From: an uncultured Reyranella sp. | GTDB taxonomy: Bacteria; Pseudomonadota; Alphaproteobacteria; Reyranellales; Reyranellaceae | DNA length: 64,000 bases | Direction of reading: 5' to 3' | NCBI RefSeq assembly: GCF_945957355.1 | Contig: NZ_CAMFKM010000002.1 | Span: 372,001 to 436,000, forward strand | Shown: positions 57,565-64,000 of the stretch, piece by piece | Layout: each line of letters opens with the position of its first letter | How positions within the stretch are numbered: position 1 is the first letter of the stretch | The notes under the pieces: model-generated | Told to the model about the DNA's origin: nothing | The model's input: the letters and a program-made list of their open reading frames with translations, nothing else | Database searches by the model: none | Made by a program: the position numbers and the translations under genes

Positions 57565-60132
57565 ATGGGCGCCCCGAACCACGTTCCGTTCTGGACCCGC
57601 AGCAAGGAGGAGGCGGCGGCCGAATTGGGTTGTGGTCCGGACGGACTCACCTCGGCCGAGGCATCGGCACGGCTCGCCCGCCACGGACCGAACTCTGATG
57701 TGCCACCGCGGCGTGCGAACGCCGCGGTCGCCATCTTCCGGCGCCTGCTCGAGCCGCTGTCGCTGATCCTGCTGGCGGCCGGCATCGTGTCGGCCGGAAC
57801 CGGCGACGGTATCGGCGGCGCCATCATCGTCACCATTCTGGCGCTGTCGATCGGCCTCGATACCTTCCAGGAAGGCCGGGCGCTCCGGGCGGCCGAAGAG
57901 CTGCGGCGGTCGGTGGCGCTGAAGGCCGAGGCGAAGCGCGACGGCGCCTTCGTGCGTGTGGAGGTCGAAACTCTGGTACCAGGCGATCTCGTGCGGGTGC
58001 GCGCGGGCGATATCATTCCGGCCGACGCGCTAGTGCTGGAGGCGGCTGCCTTCACCGTCGGCGAGGCAGCCCTGACGGGCGAGCCCTATCCCGTCGAGAA
58101 GCGCCCGGGCAGGGTGACGGCCCGCAATGCCGGAGAAGCCTCCAATGCATTGTTTCGGGGCGCCGTCGCCCAGACCGGCGAGGCCCTCGCACTGGTCGTC
58201 GGCACGGGTCGCTCGACCCTGTTCGGCGCCGCCGCTTCGGCACTGGCCGAGGCGCAGGCGCCATCGCCGTTCCAGCGCGACCTGCACACGTTCGGCCTGC
58301 TCACGGCGCGACTCACCATCGCCCTCGTTCTGGTGGTGCTGGCCACGCATGTGCTGTTCGGCCGGCCGGTGCTGGAATCGCTGATGTTCTCCGTGGCACT
58401 GGCCGTCGGCCTGACGCCGGAACTCCTGCCCATGATCACCACCGTCACCCTGTCGCGCGGGGCGCTGCGCATGGCGGCGCGCAAGGTGATCGTGAAGCGG
58501 TTGGCCTCGATCCACGATCTCGGCGCCATGACGGTCCTGTGCACCGACAAGACCGGGACGCTCACGTCGGCGGAGATCACCCTGGCGCAGAGCCTCGATG
58601 CCGAAGGCGCCGCTGACGACCGCGCGGCGCGTCTCGGCGCGATCTCCGCCGCGCTCGGCGGCGATCGCGGGGCGCTCGACGCCGCCCTGGTGGCCGGCTC
58701 GCCGGGGGCTGCCGAGGGCTGGAGCCTGCTCGCGCGCCATGCCTTCGACTTCAATCGACGCGTGGGCTCCGTGCTGGCCGAGGGGCCGGACGAGAAGCTG
58801 CTGATCGCCAAGGGCGCGCCGGAAGCGCTCATCCCGCTCTGCACGTCGATGCGGACGGCGGCGGGGCTGGTCGCCATGGATGCGGCCGGTCATCTCGCCG
58901 CCCAGGCGCGCGTGCGGGCGCTGGCGGAGCAGGGGCTGCGGGCGGTGGCCGTCGCCTCGCGTCCCTGGTCCGGTACCTCGCATGAGCTGGAGGCGAGCGA
59001 TGAAACCCGCCTTACGTTCGAGGGGATCTGCGCCTTCGCGGATCCGCCCAAGGCCACCTGCACTGCGGCCATCGCACGGCTGGCGGCGGCCGGCATCCGG
59101 GTCAAGATCCTGTCGGGCGACGATCCGGTCGTGGTGAAGCGGCTGGCCGGCCTGGTCGGGCTCAATCCGGAGATGGTTCTGTCGGGATCGGACATCGACG
59201 AGCTCAGCGACGATGCGCTGGCGGTCCAGGTCCAGACGGTCGATGCCTATGGACGGCTCGCCCCCGACCAGAAATCGCGGCTGATCAAGGCGCTCCAGTC
59301 GCGAGGCGATGTCGTGGGTTTCCTGGGCGACGGCATCAACGATGCGCCGGCCCTCAAGGTCGCCGACATCGGCCTGTCGGTCGACGGCGCCACCGGGGTG
59401 GCCCAGGCCGCTGCCGACATGATCCTGCTGGCACCCGATCTCGAAGTGGTGGCCGACGGCGTCGAGGAGGGCCGGCGCACCTTCGCCAACATCCTGAAGT
59501 ACGTGCGCATGGGAGCCAGCTCGAACTTCGGCAACATGCTGTCCATGGCGGTCGCGTCGCTGTTCCTGCCCTTCCTCCCCATGCTGCCGACGCAGATCCT
59601 GCTCAACAATCTGCTCTACGATTTCTCCGAGATCGGCATTCCCTTCGACACCGTGCGCCCCGAGGCGGTGGCGTCGCCCCAGGTCTGGAACATGCGCGGT
59701 CTGATGGTGTTCGCGGGTATCATGGGGCCGCTATCGTCCGCCTTCGACCTGCTGACCTTTGCCGGCCTGTTGCTGGTCTTTCACGCCGTGCCCGAGGAGT
59801 TCCGCACCGTGTGGTTCCTGGAGTCCATGGCGACCCAGATCCTGGTGATCTTCATCATCCGCACCAACGGCCGCCCGTGGCGCAACTGGCCGCATCCCGC
59901 CCTGACCCTGTCGTCGCTCGCCGCGCTGCTGGTGGCGATGGTCCTGCCCTTCACGCAGGCCGACGCCTGGTTCGGCTTCCAGGCGCCGCCGCCTGCCGTC
60001 ACCGCCAGCGTCGCCGCTCTGGTCGTGGCCTATCTGGTGTGCGCCGAACTCCTGAAGCAGTTCGCGATCGCGCCGGCGATCCGGCGGCGGGCCGACGGAC
60101 TTCGTGTGGGGGCTGGGCTTAACGCACCTTGA
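57565..60132 (+). CDS. P-type ATPase, MgtA-like cation transporter
   Basis: An 855-residue P-type ATPase. It has the actuator motif ALTGEPYPVEK, the phosphorylated D328 in CTDKTGTLTS, and the hinge GFLGDGINDAPAL; a cation-ATPase N-terminal domain (SARLARHGPNSDVPPRR) precedes TM1. The C-terminal QILLNNLLYDFSEIGIPFD segment resembles magnesium-importing MgtA/MgtB (type IIIB) rather than Ca or heavy-metal pumps, and no CxxC metal domain is present. Magnesium import is therefore the best guess. It may be leaderless (see the element before the start). Confidence 0.88.
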   Translation: MGAPNHVPFWTRSKEEAAAELGCGPDGLTSAEASARLARHGPNSDVPPRRANAAVAIFRRLLEPLSLILLAAGIVSAGTGDGIGGAIIVTILALSIGLDTFQEGRALRAAEELRRSVALKAEAKRDGAFVRVEVETLVPGDLVRVRAGDIIPADALVLEAAAFTVGEAALTGEPYPVEKRPGRVTARNAGEASNALFRGAVAQTGEALALVVGTGRSTLFGAAASALAEAQAPSPFQRDLHTFGLLTARLTIALVLVVLATHVLFGRPVLESLMFSVALAVGLTPELLPMITTVTLSRGALRMAARKVIVKRLASIHDLGAMTVLCTDKTGTLTSAEITLAQSLDAEGAADDRAARLGAISAALGGDRGALDAALVAGSPGAAEGWSLLARHAFDFNRRVGSVLAEGPDEKLLIAKGAPEALIPLCTSMRTAAGLVAMDAAGHLAAQARVRALAEQGLRAVAVASRPWSGTSHELEASDETRLTFEGICAFADPPKATCTAAIARLAAAGIRVKILSGDDPVVVKRLAGLVGLNPEMVLSGSDIDELSDDALAVQVQTVDAYGRLAPDQKSRLIKALQSRGDVVGFLGDGINDAPALKVADIGLSVDGATGVAQAAADMILLAPDLEVVADGVEEGRRTFANILKYVRMGASSNFGNMLSMAVASLFLPFLPMLPTQILLNNLLYDFSEIGIPFDTVRPEAVASPQVWNMRGLMVFAGIMGPLSSAFDLLTFAGLLLVFHAVPEEFRTVWFLESMATQILVIFIIRTNGRPWRNWPHPALTLSSLAALLVAMVLPFTQADAWFGFQAPPPAVTASVAALVVAYLVCAELLKQFAIAPAIRRRADGLRVGAGLNAP

Positions 60133-60183
60133 CCATCCGCCGAATATCCGCAGATTTCCGGGCAGGAGTGAGGGGGAGGCGTC

Positions 60184-61029
60184 ATGCCGGTCTTCGATAT
60201 CAACGTCGGCAGCGCCGACGACGTTCAGCGCATGGCTTCCTGGGCCAATGACGAAGGCTGGAATCCGGGCAACACCGATGCCCACGCCTTCTTTGCCACG
60301 GACCCCGGCGCCTTCCTGATCGGCCGACTCGACGGCGAGCCCCTGACCTGCATCTCCGTGGTCAGATACGGCCCGGGCTTCGGCTTCCTGGGCTTCTACA
60401 TCGCCCGGCCGGCGGTGCGCGGAAAGGGCTATGGCATCCGGGTCTGGCAGGCCGGCATGGCGCGACTCACGGGCCGCAATGTCGGGCTCGACGGTGTCGT
60501 CGCGCAGCAGGGCAATTATCGGAAATCGGGTTTCCGGCTGGCCTGGAACAATATCCGCCATGAAGGCGCGCCACCGTCCGGCAAGCCGCCGGCGGGTGTC
60601 GCCCTGGTCGATGCCCGCAGCGTCGGCTTCGACCGGCTCGCCGCCTACGATCGCCGATTCTTTCCCGAGGCGCGGGACTCATTCCTCGCTTCGTGGATCT
60701 CGCTGCCGGAGCGCGCGGCCCTGGTCGCCCTGCGCGACGGCGAGATCGCGGGCTTTGCCGTGATGCGCGCCTGCGCCGCGGCGTCGCGCGTCGGGCCGCT
60801 CTACGCCGCGACGCCGGAGATCGCTTCAGCGCTGGTGGGTGCGCTTGCCACGACGCTCGGTGCGACGGCCGTTGCGATCGACGTACCTGATCGCAACAAG
60901 CCGGCCGTGAAGCTTGCCCAACAGATCGGCCTCAAACCCTCGTTCGAGACCGCGCGCATGTATACGGGTGCCGACCCTGACGTCGACTATGCCGGCCTGT
61001 TCGGCATCACCAGCCTCGAACTCGGCTGA
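60184..61029 (+). CDS. GNAT acetyltransferase with C-terminal second GNAT-like domain
   Basis: A 281-residue protein. The N-terminal GNAT domain (about 1-130) has FLGFYIARPAVRGKGYGIRVW, with RGKGYG as the acetyl-CoA loop; the C-terminal half (about 150-275) is a second, degenerate GNAT/DUF1248-type domain (REAL core RAALVALRDGEIAGFAVMR). The substrate is unknown. GGGGGAGG lies shortly upstream. A palindrome follows, before the convergent receptor gene. Confidence 0.88.
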   Translation: MPVFDINVGSADDVQRMASWANDEGWNPGNTDAHAFFATDPGAFLIGRLDGEPLTCISVVRYGPGFGFLGFYIARPAVRGKGYGIRVWQAGMARLTGRNVGLDGVVAQQGNYRKSGFRLAWNNIRHEGAPPSGKPPAGVALVDARSVGFDRLAAYDRRFFPEARDSFLASWISLPERAALVALRDGEIAGFAVMRACAAASRVGPLYAATPEIASALVGALATTLGATAVAIDVPDRNKPAVKLAQQIGLKPSFETARMYTGADPDVDYAGLFGITSLELG

Positions 61030-61037
61030 CGATTCAG

Positions 61038-61070
61038 CTTTCCTCCCCCGTGAGGCGGGGGAGGTGAAAG
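61038..61070. repeat. Imperfect palindrome between convergent genes
   Basis: CTTTCCTCCCCC, GTGAGGC, GGGGGAGGTGAAAG folds into an 8-bp GC stem extended by four A-T pairs past a TG bulge. It lies between two convergent genes and has no T tail; likely a bidirectional hairpin or dispersed palindromic repeat. Confidence 0.7.
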
Positions 61071-61076
61071 AGTTGC

Positions 61077-62642
61077 CTACTGCGCTTTCTTGATGTTCCA
61101 GAAGACCGGGGCCGGCGAGGACAGGCTGCCGGTGATGGTCTTGCGGAACGCCATCGGGACGTTGAACTGGCCGAGCTGGGCGAAGGTCGGATATTCCGAC
61201 TCGCGCACCTGCACCGCGGTCGCCAGTTCCTTGCGCTTGGCGGGATCGGTCGTCTTGGCGAAGGCGTCGCGCAGTTCCTCGATTTTGGTGTCGCACGGCC
61301 AGCCGATCGCGGCCTTCTCGCAGGCAGCGCCGACGAAGGCCGAGACGATGGGATTGAGCAGGTCGGCCGATACCCAGGAAGTCATGAACGCGCTCCAGCC
61401 GCCTGCGTTCAGGGGCTCCTTGCGGGCGCGGCGCGACAGCACCGTCTGCCAATCCATCGCCTGCATGTCGACAACGAAGCCACCGCGTTCCAGCAGCGAT
61501 TTCGCGATCGGCGTCAGGCGGCCGGTGTTGGTGTCGGTCGCGAACAGCAGCACGACGGGCGTGCCGTCATAGCCTTCCTGCTTGAGGATCTCCTTCGATT
61601 TCGCGAAATTGGATTCGAGCTTGTCCTCGAAGCCCGCGTCGGTGGCATAGGGCGTGCCGCAGATGAAGAGCGCCTTGCACTCCTTGAAGTATTTCGGGTC
61701 GTTGATGGCGGCCAGGAGGAAATCCTTCTGGTTCAGTGCGTAGAGCGCGGCCTGGCGGATCCTGGCGTTGTCGAACGGCTTGTGCAGCACGTTGAATCGC
61801 AGGCTGTACTGGCTGCCCAGCGGATTGAGGTCCTTGACCTCGATATTCTTGTCCTTCTCCAGCAGCGGCAACATCTCGATCAGCGGTTGTTCGAGGATGT
61901 CGATCTCGCCGGTTTGCAGCGCATTCGCAGCGGTCTGCGGGTCGGTGATATTGATCCACTCGACCCGGTCGACATAGACGTTCTTGCCGCCTGACAGGGC
62001 CGAGGGCGGCTCGGCGCGCGGCTTGTAGTCCTTGAACTTGTCGTAGACCGTCTTCTCGCCCGGCCGCCACAGGTCCTTGCGGAATACGAATGGGCCGGAG
62101 CCGGTGAAGTCGGTGATCTGCGTGTTGCCCGGTGTCTCGGCGACCCTCTTGGGCATGATGAACGGTACGTTGGAACTCGGCTTGCCGAGCGATTCGATCA
62201 CCAGACCGTAGGGTTCCTTGAGCGTGAGGGTGAAGGTCTTGTCGTCGACGACGGCGAGATCCTTGGTGAAGCTCATGAGCTTCTGGCCCATTGCGTCGCG
62301 CGACGCCCAGCGCTTGATCGAGGCGATGCAGTCTTCCGCCTTCACCGGCGCGCCATCGTGGAACTTCAAGCCGTCACGCAGGGTGAAGGTGTAGGTGAGC
62401 TTGTCGTCGCTGACCTTCCAGCCCTCGAGCATCTGCGGCTTGACGTCGAGCTTGTCGTCGACCGCCAGCAGCGTGTCGTAGACCATGTAGCCGTAGTTGC
62501 GGACGATGTAGGCGGTGGTCCAGATCGGGTCGACGATCTTCACATCCGAATGCATCACGACCTTCAGGGTCTGAGCCTCGGCCGTGGCCGAGAACAGTGC
62601 CGTCGTCGCCGCGGCAAGAGCCGCCCATTTCATCTTCCGCAT
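61077..62642 (-). CDS. ABC transporter substrate-binding protein, peptide (family 5) type
   Basis: A 521-residue family 5 solute-binding protein with a Sec signal (about 1-23, ending ATAEAQT). The mature part shows LKVVMHSDVKIVDPIWTTAY, FTLRDGLKFHDGAPVKAEDC and FTGSGPFVFRKDLW, typical of DppA-like proteins. It is not followed on its strand by permease or ATPase genes within the window. AAGGAGG precedes the ATG and a sigma-54-like element lies about 57 bp upstream. The neighbouring divergent amidohydrolase may act on the imported compound. Confidence 0.92.
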   Translation of the reverse strand: MRKMKWAALAAATTALFSATAEAQTLKVVMHSDVKIVDPIWTTAYIVRNYGYMVYDTLLAVDDKLDVKPQMLEGWKVSDDKLTYTFTLRDGLKFHDGAPVKAEDCIASIKRWASRDAMGQKLMSFTKDLAVVDDKTFTLTLKEPYGLVIESLGKPSSNVPFIMPKRVAETPGNTQITDFTGSGPFVFRKDLWRPGEKTVYDKFKDYKPRAEPPSALSGGKNVYVDRVEWINITDPQTAANALQTGEIDILEQPLIEMLPLLEKDKNIEVKDLNPLGSQYSLRFNVLHKPFDNARIRQAALYALNQKDFLLAAINDPKYFKECKALFICGTPYATDAGFEDKLESNFAKSKEILKQEGYDGTPVVLLFATDTNTGRLTPIAKSLLERGGFVVDMQAMDWQTVLSRRARKEPLNAGGWSAFMTSWVSADLLNPIVSAFVGAACEKAAIGWPCDTKIEELRDAFAKTTDPAKRKELATAVQVRESEYPTFAQLGQFNVPMAFRKTITGSLSSPAPVFWNIKKAQ

Positions 62643-62698
62643 CGCCTGCCTCCTTGTTCTCTCGTTTTCCCGATTCTATCGTCCCGTTGCGGTGCCTA

Positions 62699-62714
62699 TG
62701 CAACAGGCATGCCT
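62699..62714 (-). promoter_or_regulatory. Sigma-54-like element upstream of the peptide-binding protein gene
   Basis: On the minus strand AGGCATG, CCTG, TTGCA (62714-62699) keeps GG-N10-GC and matches 10 of 12 consensus positions, with a full TTGCA -12 box. The start near 62688 gives a leader of about 46 nt containing AAGGAGG. Confidence 0.4.
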
Positions 62715-62731
62715 TTGCGGGAGCAGAACTC

Positions 62732-64000
62732 ATGTCGATGCGGCCCAATTCGATTCGGAACGTCTCCTGGGCCGTGGTCCGGGACGGTGCCGAGAAGCGC
62801 CACGTCTACCGGCGCGAGGTCGACCTGCATCTGAAGGACGGCCGCATCGTCGAGATCACGCCGGCCGGCGCGCGACCGGCGGGACCGGGTGAGACGGTGA
62901 TCGACGGGCGGGGGATGCTGGCGTTGCCCGGCCTGATCAACATCCACTCCCATCCCTCGACCGAGCCCGGCTATCGCGGTGTCCGCGAGGATCACGGCGT
63001 GCCGGAACAGCAGATGACCGGCCTGATGGAGCGGCTGCAGGCCTTTCGGCTCGGCGACGATGGCCGCCAGGGCGCGGCGACGATGGCCTATTCCGAGATG
63101 CTGCGCGCCGGCACCACGACCGCGTGCGACGTCACCATGCCGTTCGACGGCTGGCTGGAGACGATGGCGCTGAGCGGCATGCGTTTCTTCGCGGCGCCGA
63201 CCTTCGCCTCGGCGCGCTGGGGCATGGCCTCACCGCAGACCGTGACCTGGAAATGGGACGAGGCGGCGGGCCTCGCCCAGTTCGAGAAGGCCAAGCGCGT
63301 GATGGACGAAGCCGAGTCGCACAATTCGGGGCGTCTCGACGCCGTGGTCTTTCCGGCGCAGATCGACACGGTGACGCCGGAACTGTTTGCCGCGGGGCGC
63401 AAGCATGCGGATGAAACGGGCCGCCGCTTCTCGACCCATATCGGCCAGTCGGTGGTCGAGGTCCGCGAGATGATCCGCCGCCACAACAGGACGCCCATCC
63501 AGTGGGCCGCGGAGCAGGGCCTGATGAAGGCCGACACGATCATGGCGCACTGCATCCTGCTGGACGACCACCCGCAAGTTAACTGGCACACCCGCAAGGA
63601 TCTCGACCTGATCGCCGAGGCCGGTGCGTCGGTGGCGCACTGCCCACAGCCCTTTGCACGCTACGGCCTCGCCATGGACCATGTCGGCCGCTATCGCGCG
63701 CGCGGCGTCAATGTCGGCCTCGGCACCGACTGCGCGCCGCACAATCTGATCGAGGAGATGCGGCTGGCCATCGTCGCCGGCCGCCTGATGAGCGAGGACA
63801 TCCGCAGCCTCGACACGGCCGGGGCCTTCGAGGCCGCGACCTTCGGTGGCGCGGCCGCGCTCGGCCGCGACGATATCGGCGCGCTGGCGCCGGGCATGAT
63901 GGCCGACATCGTGCTGGTCGACCTCGAGCATCCGCTGATGCAGCCGGCCCGCGACCCGCTGCGCTCCTTCGTGTTCCACGCCGCCGACCGCGCGGTGCGC
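62732..64000 (+). CDS. Amidohydrolase family protein (TRZ/ATZ/cytosine-deaminase-like), 3' end beyond the window
   Basis: The first 423 codons of an amidohydrolase; no stop before the window ends. Metal ligands are visible: HSH in PGLINIHSHPS (about residues 71-73), the mid-protein H in FSTHIGQS, H in IMAHCIL, and D in GLGTDCAPHN. These enzymes deaminate or dechlorinate N-heterocycles or hydrolyse amide-like bonds with one metal. GGGAG lies 8 nt before ATG 62732. It is divergent from the peptide-binding protein gene with 89 bp between, so one uptake and breakdown unit is possible. Confidence 0.9.
   Translation, partial: MSMRPNSIRNVSWAVVRDGAEKRHVYRREVDLHLKDGRIVEITPAGARPAGPGETVIDGRGMLALPGLINIHSHPSTEPGYRGVREDHGVPEQQMTGLMERLQAFRLGDDGRQGAATMAYSEMLRAGTTTACDVTMPFDGWLETMALSGMRFFAAPTFASARWGMASPQTVTWKWDEAAGLAQFEKAKRVMDEAESHNSGRLDAVVFPAQIDTVTPELFAAGRKHADETGRRFSTHIGQSVVEVREMIRRHNRTPIQWAAEQGLMKADTIMAHCILLDDHPQVNWHTRKDLDLIAEAGASVAHCPQPFARYGLAMDHVGRYRARGVNVGLGTDCAPHNLIEEMRLAIVAGRLMSEDIRSLDTAGAFEAATFGGAAALGRDDIGALAPGMMADIVLVDLEHPLMQPARDPLRSFVFHAADRAVR

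Noticed and set aside
1..64000. Search for CRISPR arrays, insertion sequences, integrases, toxin-antitoxin pairs, tRNA or rRNA genes
   Set aside because: No regularly spaced repeats, transposase or integrase motifs, or cloverleaf/rRNA sequence seen by eye; a tRNA scan was not possible.

Overview
The window is GC-rich, densely packed bacterial chromosome with no gene-free stretch above about 220 bp. The gene families (sigma-54/PtsN, Hsp20 with DUF1150, MurJ, TrpS, DUF971/Trm112-like/YbbN block, SdhCDAB, PhaR/PhaA/PhaB, CaiB-type CoA-transferases, a Bug-family receptor, DUF1289) point to an alphaproteobacterium with an oxidative, organic-acid and amino-acid lifestyle and polyhydroxyalkanoate (PHA) storage. 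A Rhodospirillales-like soil or water genus such as Reyranella is my guess; the sequence alone cannot prove it. I found no tRNA, rRNA, CRISPR array, insertion sequence or prophage.

Layout. 0-4.7 kb: end of rpoN, ptsN, DUF1150, hsp20, a heparinase-like lyase and trpS. 4.9-9.0 kb: a Tat-type peptide-binding protein, an MFS permease and an aspartoacylase-like enzyme, lying between trpS and murJ. 9.0-19.5 kb: murJ with a short coupled leader ORF, a flavin monooxygenase, DUF971 and Trm112-like genes, a Ni/Co-type dmeR-dmeF pair with a palindromic operator, a fold-type IV transaminase, a LON-domain protein, YbbN, an Mpo1-like protein and two tandem CoA-transferases. 19.5-31.2 kb: sulfatase, Bug receptor, asd, a TPR/glycosyltransferase protein, a three-gene radical SAM + two-glycosyltransferase operon, a RutE-like reductase, LysE exporter, pdxY and a CoA-lyase/MaoC pair. 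31.2-40.6 kb: sdhCDAB, an amino-acid receptor, an S12 serine hydrolase, an enoyl-CoA hydratase and a membrane adenylate cyclase. 40.6-49.1 kb: the PHA region (phaR, a small coiled-coil protein overlapping a compact PhaC-like enzyme, a LytTR regulator with an acyltransferase, phaA, phaB). 49.2-64 kb: AhpD-like protein, tam, ggt, rlmI-like, patatin, amidase with small partner, flavin monooxygenase, P-type ATPase, GNAT, a second peptide-binding protein and the start of an amidohydrolase.

Regulatory reading. Besides ordinary sigma-70 promoters and four clear intrinsic terminators, several intergenic regions hold -24/-12-like elements. The best precedes the amidase operon; weaker ones precede a sulfatase, the radical SAM operon and three orphan substrate-binding proteins. 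With rpoN itself in the window this suggests a sigma-54-linked nitrogen-scavenging theme, but it is inference. Three sites share GCAC-N5-GTGC and could instead bind one regulator. Other notable control elements are the dmeR operator abutting its start codon, a palindrome around a consensus -10 box immediately before the P-type ATPase, and a 21-bp-period direct repeat between the LytTR gene and its neighbour.
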